64,000 bases of DNA, from NCBI RefSeq assembly GCF_000744255.1, contig NZ_JQLO01000001.1, forward strand, positions 2,170,001 through 2,234,000, read 5' to 3'. The translations under genes and the position numbers were made by a program. The notes beneath the pieces were generated by a model, which was not told the DNA's origin, ran no database searches, and saw only the letters and a program-made list of their open reading frames with translations. Source of the stretch: Carnobacterium divergens DSM 20623. Lineage in GTDB: Bacteria > Bacillota > Bacilli > Lactobacillales > Carnobacteriaceae. Below are positions 58,631 to 64,000 of this stretch, piece after piece; within the stretch, counting starts at the first letter, position 1, and every line of letters starts with the position of its first letter.

Positions 58631-60343
58631 TTAAATGACCAATTTTTTGTAAGTTCTTTCAATAAATTTTTTGATAAAAAAAAGAATCGTCAAAATCCAC
58701 AGACCAAACGTTAGTAAAATAGGATATAGTAAAAACTTATTTTCAAAATGAATGGCGACTTGGTTATTTACAATCATATCATTGGGAACGATTGGTGTTC
58801 CAATCTCGCTTAATGTGTACTTACTTCTATCAATTTTTTTGCCACCGGTACTCAATACTGTATCTGTATAAATCACTATAGGAAATTCAGTATTTTTTTT
58901 ATTAAAGTGATCCACCGTAATAATTAGCTGTGAATTCTGAACTGACTTTCTAAACATTCCAGCTTTATCAATAATTTTTTCTTCATAAAGTTTGTATTTG
59001 TTTAATTTTGTTTTGTTATACAATGGAAGATAATCTGGCGTTGTTTTCTCAACAATTTTTAACGCTTTACTTTTATCTTTTAAGAAAAAGGATTCTTTTA
59101 CAGTATTCGTACTATTGCTACTGTTTATTATCGTTTTGGATCCAGACTGAATATAATTATCGCTAGTATTCCATGGTTTTGTAATTACAAACATTAAAAT
59201 AACTACTTGTATCACTCCTAAAATAACAAAAGAAGTGTTTAGCCATTTTAAGTTTGAACTATTCATAAAAAAATAGATCAATAAGATCGTCACCGGAACA
59301 AAAAATCTAAATGGAAATTGGATGATTTCGGCAATTGAACTATTATTTTCAATTAAATAATTCCAAGGTATGATACTTGACGATACTATTAAAAAAAAGA
59401 CCATCGTTAAAAAAAGAATCTTTTTACTTGAATCATACGTTTTCCATTTTACAAATCCTAATCCTAATACACTTACTAACATTAATAGAAGTGATACTGG
59501 ATTTATAAGCCAATAGGAGCTACCTTGATTAATCGTATTTGAACTCATCGTGTGGTTAATAAATGGCTTAATGAATTGATTTTCTCTAGTTATTGAAAAA
59601 TAGGTTACCCATATATTTAGTGTTAATAAAAAAAAGAGCAAAACTTCTCTGATTAGATCAATAATAAATCTTTTTCTTTTCTTAGTTTTTACAAAAGCAT
59701 AAAGAAAAATGGGTGTATACATTAAAACGAGAATTAAAGAAGACAGGATGTGTGTTTGGAAAATAAGCGCAGTTAGAAAGCCTAATTTGAACTTTGGAAC
59801 TTCTTTTTTATCAAAAACAATAAAAATAATCGATAAACAACATGGTAACAGCGCTGCTCCCCAACTTGTAAACCCTTGCCTAGTTGGCCAATATAAAATT
59901 GAAAATGTACACATATACAAAATTGCTCCAGTACAACTTTTTCTGTAATTAAAGCTTCCAGCACGAAGAAATGTATACATTGAACAGCCGGATAGGACAA
60001 ATAAAATAAAGTTGGATAGCACTTGATAAACATACCAATTTTTACTGAGGAGTACCAATAAACCATGTAAATACGCGATTATCGGACCATAAAATGCATT
60101 CACAATACGTCCCGATTGTTGAAAACCATAGAGAGAAATAAAATATTCAAAATTTTTATTTCTAATTTGTTCAGAGGCGTCATAAAAACGATTAAAATGA
60201 AAGATAGAATCTGATCCTATGACCATATTATGTGTAATTAGCTGTGGCGTTATACATAGAAAGGCAATTAAAACAATCAACAATAAGCATTTTTTATTGA
60301 TTGTCAGATTTTCATTCCATCTTTTTTTCAAAAATATCATCAC
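58631..60343 (-). CDS. GT-C-like polytopic membrane protein (PTPS-related family)
   Basis: A 570-aa protein with about 10-11 membrane helices and a large extracytoplasmic loop near the C-terminus, of the 6-pyruvoyl-tetrahydropterin synthase-related membrane family, which looks like lipid-linked-sugar (GT-C) glycosyltransferases. The first outer loop carries NMVIGSDSIFHFNRFYDA, with the acidic D and FHxxR pattern of the family. A later soluble region (about 405-530) ends in a final helix and a basic tail. The start is GTG at 60343 (AGGGGAG upstream) or the adjacent ATG at 60340, overlapping the previous gene by 32 bases, so it is cotranscribed with the two small genes before it. Enzyme activity is not established. 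Confidence 0.7.
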   Translation of the reverse strand: MMIFLKKRWNENLTINKKCLLLIVLIAFLCITPQLITHNMVIGSDSIFHFNRFYDASEQIRNKNFEYFISLYGFQQSGRIVNAFYGPIIAYLHGLLVLLSKNWYVYQVLSNFILFVLSGCSMYTFLRAGSFNYRKSCTGAILYMCTFSILYWPTRQGFTSWGAALLPCCLSIIFIVFDKKEVPKFKLGFLTALIFQTHILSSLILVLMYTPIFLYAFVKTKKRKRFIIDLIREVLLFFLLTLNIWVTYFSITRENQFIKPFINHTMSSNTINQGSSYWLINPVSLLLMLVSVLGLGFVKWKTYDSSKKILFLTMVFFLIVSSSIIPWNYLIENNSSIAEIIQFPFRFFVPVTILLIYFFMNSSNLKWLNTSFVILGVIQVVILMFVITKPWNTSDNYIQSGSKTIINSSNSTNTVKESFFLKDKSKALKIVEKTTPDYLPLYNKTKLNKYKLYEEKIIDKAGMFRKSVQNSQLIITVDHFNKKNTEFPIVIYTDTVLSTGGKKIDRSKYTLSEIGTPIVPNDMIVNNQVAIHFENKFLLYPILLTFGLWILTILFFIKKFIERTYKKLVI

Positions 60344-60617
60344 TATTGAACTCCCCTAAACTATTTTTGCTGTTCAATTTTACTGAGATTTCATTATTAT
60401 CGTCTTGTAAGAATGATAATTTCAAATAATCTGAACTCGATTCGTTTAATTTAAAATCCATTGTAAATTCTGTCCTATCTTTCAAATTACTGATTGTTTT
60501 CATACTGGAATAGTCTTCAAGTAATTTTTTAGTAATGTATTCACTATGCTTATATTGTTTTTTCCAAACAAAATAAAGATTGGCTACTAATATTGTTGAT
60601 AGTAATAGTATTTTCAT
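60312..60617 (-). CDS. Small membrane-anchored protein (101 aa)
   Basis: Unrecognised. It has one N-terminal membrane helix or uncleaved signal (MKILLLSTILVANLYFVW) and an 80-residue outer domain, probably beta-rich (TEFTMDFKLNESSSDYLKLSF). Start ATG at 60617 with AGGAGAG 6 bases upstream. It lies 26 bases after the DUF3139 gene and overlaps the GT-C-like gene, so the three form one operon. It could be an accessory or envelope protein. Confidence 0.65.
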   Translation of the reverse strand: MKILLLSTILVANLYFVWKKQYKHSEYITKKLLEDYSSMKTISNLKDRTEFTMDFKLNESSSDYLKLSFLQDDNNEISVKLNSKNSLGEFNSDDIFEKKME

Positions 60618-60643
60618 TCCATCTCTCCTAGTCAGTCTTGTAG

Positions 60644-60973
60644 TTAATTAATTTTATCGAGCATTCTATCTGGTCCATCATCTTCTTTTACTTGATAGAG
60701 TGTTACGCTTCTTCTTTCATAAAAATAAAATGCTCGATAATTTTTTTTGTCGTTTTTTATTTCAAAATAAAAAGAGTACCCTCCACCTGCTATTTTGTAA
60801 TCTCTAATTTTATTCGTTATTGTTATTTCATTTTTATAAATATTTTCCTTTTCTAATCTAGCGTATAGGGCATCTAATGCAATCGATTTACGATAAGGTT
60901 CGTACATTAGGATACTGCCAAATAAACATCCTACTAATAAAATACCCATAACTAGTTTAAATTTATTGCTCAT
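60644..60973 (-). CDS. DUF3139-like small membrane protein (109 aa)
   Basis: An envelope protein of the DUF3139 type, function unknown. It has an N-terminal helix (about 5-25) and an outer beta domain with YSFYFEIKNDKKNYRAFYFYERRS. Start ATG at 60973 with AGGTGAG upstream. It is the first gene of an operon with 60312-60617 and 58631-60343, behind a good promoter (60988-61016). A divergent, distantly similar protein lies at 61156-61506. Such proteins often occur near type VII secretion effector genes, where some may give immunity; here that is inference from position. Confidence 0.7.
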   Translation of the reverse strand: MSNKFKLVMGILLVGCLFGSILMYEPYRKSIALDALYARLEKENIYKNEITITNKIRDYKIAGGGYSFYFEIKNDKKNYRAFYFYERRSVTLYQVKEDDGPDRMLDKIN

Positions 60974-60987
60974 CTGCTCACCTACTT

Positions 60988-61016
60988 ATATAATGTTACA
61001 CTTAAGAAAATAGCAA
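60988..61016 (-). promoter_or_regulatory. Promoter of the DUF3139 operon
   Basis: On the minus strand TTGCTA (61016-61011) and TTATAT (60993-60988) are separated by 17 bases, 15 bases upstream of the DUF3139 start. Confidence 0.5.
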
Positions 61017-61155
61017 TGCTAAGGACTCTCTATGTTTAAACCATTTTAGAAACTACCAAGACATTCATCTAAGTAAGGATTGACACTAAATTCTCTTCAT
61101 ATAAAAATCTTTTTATGCTACACTATAATTTTAACTTAGAAAGGTAGGTTAATCT

Positions 61156-61506
61156 ATGAAAAATAAATTTATTATCTTCCTGTTTATTTGTTTTCTTCTA
61201 ACTGCAGTGTTTTATGCCAATAAAATAATTAAACAATCAATTGCTACTAATCGTGTGCATCATTATATGGAGCAGAAAGGATTTCCTTTAAATAAAATTA
61301 AGGACGAAGAAATTCATTATTCTTATTCAACTGATCGATGGAACTTGCTCGTTATCATGAAAGATGATTTGAATTTTCAATATAGTTTCGATTACCGATT
61401 TAAAACAAATGACATCCAAGAAGATCTACTCTTCCTAAATATGAATTACACTAAAAAACCAGCTAAGTATAATCAATCACTTTACTATGAAAAAAAAGAA
61501 TACTAG
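61156..61506 (+). CDS. Small membrane-anchored protein, DUF3139-like (116 aa)
   Basis: A single N-terminal hydrophobic helix (KFIIFLFICFLLTAVFYA) and an outer domain with the same general layout as 60644-60973: a charged helix (HHYMEQKGFPLNKIKDEEI) then beta strands (YSTDRWNLLVIMKDDLNFQY). Start ATG at 61156 with AAAGGTAGG upstream. It is the only plus-strand gene in this segment and converges on the lipase module, sharing the hairpin at 61519-61536. An immunity or accessory role for the lipase module is possible but unproven. Confidence 0.65.
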   Translation: MKNKFIIFLFICFLLTAVFYANKIIKQSIATNRVHHYMEQKGFPLNKIKDEEIHYSYSTDRWNLLVIMKDDLNFQYSFDYRFKTNDIQEDLLFLNMNYTKKPAKYNQSLYYEKKEY

Positions 61507-61518
61507 AAACAATAAAAA

Positions 61519-61536
61519 ACCGTTCAAGTGAACGGT
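61519..61536. terminator. Terminator between converging genes
   Basis: ACCGTTCA / TGAACGGT (8-bp stem, 2-base centre) with T6 on the minus strand ends the lipase module; the plus-strand tail is weaker. Confidence 0.75.
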
Positions 61537-61605
61537 CTTAGTTTTAGACACATCATTAAATGTAATTTTTTTACTCTCTTAGTAAATTTACTTTTTCAAG
61601 TCCTC

Positions 61606-61866
61606 TTAAAATTCATCCAACATTTGTTTTTGTTGATCAAATACTTTTGTTATCTTTTTTCCAAACTGGCCTTTAACCGTTGACTGTAAACCAGTTGTTG
61701 TTTTTGATAAAGAGGCTTTCGCCAATTTGCTTTCTTGTTTCCCTAGTTTTTTTGTTTTAGCTTTTTTAGATTCTTTACTCTGACTCCCAGATCGCCCAAT
61801 GGCTTTCACTTCGGTTTTCTGGACATTCTTTTTATACTCTTTCATCAATTCATCCAAAGCTTCCAT
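61606..61866 (-). CDS. Small helical protein of the lipase module (86 aa)
   Basis: A small, very basic, largely helical protein without signal peptide (KESKKAKTKKLGKQESKLAK in the middle, KKITKVFDQQKQMLDEF at the end). Start ATG at 61866 with AGGGGGGA upstream. It follows the 101-aa coiled-coil gene by 13 bases. By position it resembles the second of two small partner proteins encoded with type VII (ESX/Ess) LXG-type or TslA-type toxins. I cannot assign the family from sequence alone; the role as a targeting partner is inference. Confidence 0.65.
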   Translation of the reverse strand: MEALDELMKEYKKNVQKTEVKAIGRSGSQSKESKKAKTKKLGKQESKLAKASLSKTTTGLQSTVKGQFGKKITKVFDQQKQMLDEF

Positions 61867-61879
61867 CAGATCAATCCCC

Positions 61880-62185
61880 CTATTTTAACCGTTGTAAGTC
61901 TTTTCTATACTGGTATTCGGCTTCTTCTTGTTGCCGAACAATGTTCTTTTTTTCTTGATTCAATTCAACTAGTAAGTCTTCTTCTAAACGAGCTAATTCT
62001 ACTCGAGCCTCATTTAAGGAATCATTGTTTTCAGAAATATCCGAAAGTAAATAGCGCAACTCTGAATAAGCTTCCTCTTCCATTCGCTGCCCTTTTCGTT
62101 GAAATTCTTTAATCGTGTCTTCTTGGTCTTCTAATTTTTGTCTTGTTTGTTGATAGTCTTTAAGTAATTGTTCTTCCTTATCCAT
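61880..62185 (-). CDS. Coiled-coil partner protein of the lipase module (DUF3958-like, 101 aa)
   Basis: An all-helical, highly charged coiled-coil protein (LLKDYQQTRQKLEDQEDTIK ... LARLEEDLLVELNQEKKNI) with no signal peptide. Start ATG at 62185 with AGAAGGGAA upstream, 15 bases after the lipase gene. Size, charge and place fit the DUF3958-type helper proteins that pair with LXG-type helical domains of type VII secretion effectors. The match is by appearance and context. Confidence 0.68.
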   Translation of the reverse strand: MDKEEQLLKDYQQTRQKLEDQEDTIKEFQRKGQRMEEEAYSELRYLLSDISENNDSLNEARVELARLEEDLLVELNQEKKNIVRQQEEAEYQYRKDLQRLK

Positions 62186-62200
62186 CCAACTATTTCCCTT

Positions 62201-63478
62201 CTACTCTAATTGACGAGCTAGTTCTTGGTCTCTCTGAACCAACTCAGCTATTTTAGACTTAATTTCTGATACAAGACGCGTAAATTTTTCTCTCATTTGT
62301 TTCGCCTTCGCAATTTTTTCTCTAAATTCTTCATTTGGAAGAGTCACCATCTTGGACTCGGTACAATCTACTGAATTTAGCATCTCCATGATTTCTCCAT
62401 GACTCAAATCTGATGCTCCATTTCGAGCCTTTGACACACATTTTTGCCACAATTTTTCTAAGTCTAACATACCCTCTTGATAAATTTTTATCGTATTGGT
62501 CATTGCCAATTCAAACTCTGATGAAGCTAATTGAACAACTGCCAAAGCTTGACTGTCTTCTAAGTATATTTTTTCATTTGTGGATAGCCCTCCACCACTT
62601 GCTTGAAATTTAGCTTTTAATTCTTGTAAAACAACCATTCCCATAACGAATTGTTGCATCAATTGACGTTCGCTTTCTTGTTGAATTGCTTTTTTATTAT
62701 AGTCGTTCTTAGGAATAATCAAGCGTCCTTTGTCATCAAATTTCCATGTAGACAAATTATGAAACGCTCCTTTAAGAGGATTTAACCCCATCGCTAAACT
62801 GATTTTAATCTCTGCCCCAGTACCATTTCCCATAAGATTTCCAATGGCATCCCCACGGTTACGAAAATTCGTTAACCAACCTGGATTATTTTTTACCCAT
62901 TCTTTTGCTTCGTTACTCAAAATTCCATACGGATCTGGACCATTAAACCCAACATTTAGCCATTTATTTTCAGCAGCTACCAGTAACGCCAGATATTCTC
63001 CTAAAGAATGACCAGTTGTAGAGATACTGGCGTTGGGGTATTTTTTTCTGATTTCATCCGCAAATTGGAGAGCGGTAACAGATTGAGCATCTACAATTTT
63101 TTTATGAGTCTCAGTCTTACTTGAATTAGAGGGCACTTCCACTGATGTAGTTAAAGTATCCTTGTTTAATCCTACCGTTTGCGTATCTGTAAGGATATCT
63201 AATCCATCATCAGCATTCGTTCCAGCAAATGCAATCACTACTTGAGAGGTGTCTGGTTTTCCATTTTTAATGGGGGCGACTGCCATGGCTTGCATTCCGT
63301 TTTCTACGTTGTCTTTTACTTTTAGAACCTCATAACTATTTATAATTTTATTATCTTTATCAGTAACCTCCAAAATAGAACCTTTTTTAACTGGAATACG
63401 AGCATTTTCTTTCTCTCTTTTAGAATCAACTGCGTAGGCTTTGTCAGCTAAATAATTATACTCATTATCTGTTGGCAT
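62201..63478 (-). CDS. Lipase-fold protein with C-terminal helical domain (TslA-like type VII effector candidate)
   Basis: A 425-aa alpha/beta hydrolase. The start is the ATG at 63478 with GGGGGTGA 7 bases upstream. The lipase domain (about 1-250) has the nucleophile elbow TTGHSLGEY (S158), a likely catalytic Asp in NRGDAIG (D210) and His in GAFHNLSTW (H240), plus VVIAFAGTN before the elbow. The C-terminal part (about 265-425) is helical and charged. There is no signal peptide. An N-terminal lipase joined to a C-terminal LXG-like helical domain, followed by two small helical partner genes, is the reverse arrangement described for the staphylococcal type VII lipase effector TslA. No secretion machinery gene is in the window, so export is inferred. 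Confidence 0.78.
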   Translation of the reverse strand: MPTDNEYNYLADKAYAVDSKREKENARIPVKKGSILEVTDKDNKIINSYEVLKVKDNVENGMQAMAVAPIKNGKPDTSQVVIAFAGTNADDGLDILTDTQTVGLNKDTLTTSVEVPSNSSKTETHKKIVDAQSVTALQFADEIRKKYPNASISTTGHSLGEYLALLVAAENKWLNVGFNGPDPYGILSNEAKEWVKNNPGWLTNFRNRGDAIGNLMGNGTGAEIKISLAMGLNPLKGAFHNLSTWKFDDKGRLIIPKNDYNKKAIQQESERQLMQQFVMGMVVLQELKAKFQASGGGLSTNEKIYLEDSQALAVVQLASSEFELAMTNTIKIYQEGMLDLEKLWQKCVSKARNGASDLSHGEIMEMLNSVDCTESKMVTLPNEEFREKIAKAKQMREKFTRLVSEIKSKIAELVQRDQELARQLE

Positions 63479-63875
63479 GTTTTTCACCCCCATAATCTAT
63501 TGAAATCTCATCTAGATTTAAAGAAGTTCCCGGCTGTTTTTTCTTTTCTAAAAAGAAAGTTTCTTTGTTGTATGAAATATTAAAATTTGAATTTTTAGTT
63601 AAATTATTTAAATCAAATTGAATTAGTGAATTTGAATTAACTGTTGTAACAATGTGCCAGGTTCCCGTATCTTTTGTTTGAGAAAAATTTCCAAAAGAAA
63701 TGGTTTCAACATTTTCATAGTTTTGCGATATAAACACAGCCATCTTTTTTTTTATTGCTAATTCTTGATCTGATATTTTTTTTTCTTCTTTTTCTTTATT
63801 CAAGAAAGTTTCTCCTCCAATTCCAATTATTAAAATAGCTACTAAGCTAAATAGCCACCACCTCTTTTTGTTCAC
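63465..63875 (-). CDS. Small membrane-anchored protein upstream of the lipase (136 aa)
   Basis: Function unknown. The GTG at 63875 has GAAGAGGTG 7 bases upstream; GTG/TTG starts further up lie inside that site. One N-terminal helix (WWLFSLVAILIIGIGGETF), a Lys/Glu-rich stretch and an outer beta-like domain (GTWHIVTTVNSNSLIQFDL). Its end overlaps the start of the lipase gene by 14 bases, so the two are translationally linked. By place it might be an immunity or chaperone protein for the lipase; no motif supports either. Confidence 0.68.
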   Translation of the reverse strand: MNKKRWWLFSLVAILIIGIGGETFLNKEKEEKKISDQELAIKKKMAVFISQNYENVETISFGNFSQTKDTGTWHIVTTVNSNSLIQFDLNNLTKNSNFNISYNKETFFLEKKKQPGTSLNLDEISIDYGGEKHANR

Positions 63876-64000
63876 AACCAACACCTCTTCAATAATTTTT
63901 AAGTAACACTTGATCCAATACTTTTATTTTAATATAGATGATATTAGAAAGATACCGTTATTTAGTTTTTATATAATTTTATGAAAATGTAAGTTAGATT

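Overview
The window is AT-rich Gram-positive DNA from the order Lactobacillales. WxL / DUF916-DUF3324 surface operons, Mga-like regulators, LPxTG anchors, a PsaA/EfaA-type manganese transporter and a sigma-54 mannose PTS together point to Carnobacteriaceae or Enterococcaceae. A Carnobacterium species is my best guess; that is inference, since no rRNA or housekeeping marker is present. I saw no tRNA, rRNA, CRISPR array, prophage or complete insertion sequence.

Layout. (1) 1-9.5 kb: a 5'-truncated Mga-like regulator, then WxL locus 1 on the minus strand. In transcription order it encodes a lectin-WxL protein, a small LPxTG protein, two WxL proteins, a DUF916/DUF3324 protein, an Mga-like regulator, a small secreted protein and a 71-aa protein. 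(2) 9.8-15.6 kb: an ANL adenylating enzyme, a flavoprotein reductase lipoprotein, a CynX-type MFS transporter, a GntR/FadR regulator and a DUF1456 protein. (3) 16-23.9 kb: WxL locus 2 (Mga-like regulator, degenerate LPxTG protein, three WxL proteins, DUF916 protein, 686-aa WxL protein, 76-aa protein). (4) 24-29.6 kb: an IsdG-type monooxygenase, sRNA copy A, a manganese ABC transporter behind two MntR-like boxes, and a wall-anchored amidase. (5) 29.7-39.3 kb: WxL locus 3, with its regulator and small secreted protein divergent from the structural operon, followed by a serine recombinase. (6) 39.4-51.7 kb: two P-type ATPases, an NPCBM-like membrane protein, a DUF1002 protein, a mannose-family PTS operon with a sigma-54 promoter, and a CatB/Vat-type acetyltransferase behind a six-codon leader peptide. 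(7) 51.8-64 kb: a 1351-aa wall-anchored adhesin, sRNA copies B and C around an MFS-like protein, a GT-C-like membrane protein, small membrane proteins, and a lipase with two helical partner genes that resembles a type VII secretion effector module.

The three WxL loci are variations on one plan: a large multidomain WxL protein, a small LPxTG protein, two or three short WxL proteins, one membrane-anchored DUF916/DUF3324 partner, and a last gene for a 71-76-aa cytoplasmic protein of a shared, unnamed family. In loci 1 and 3 an Mga-like regulator is translationally coupled to a secreted protein ending in a shared LSG-x-IL-(F/Y)-G motif, which may be a signal or a sensor partner.

Other items worth attention: a three-copy small RNA family with a CUCCUCC loop, a MIRRLK leader peptide before the acetyltransferase, transcript-leader hairpins before WxL locus 3 and a cation ATPase, and the lipase module.
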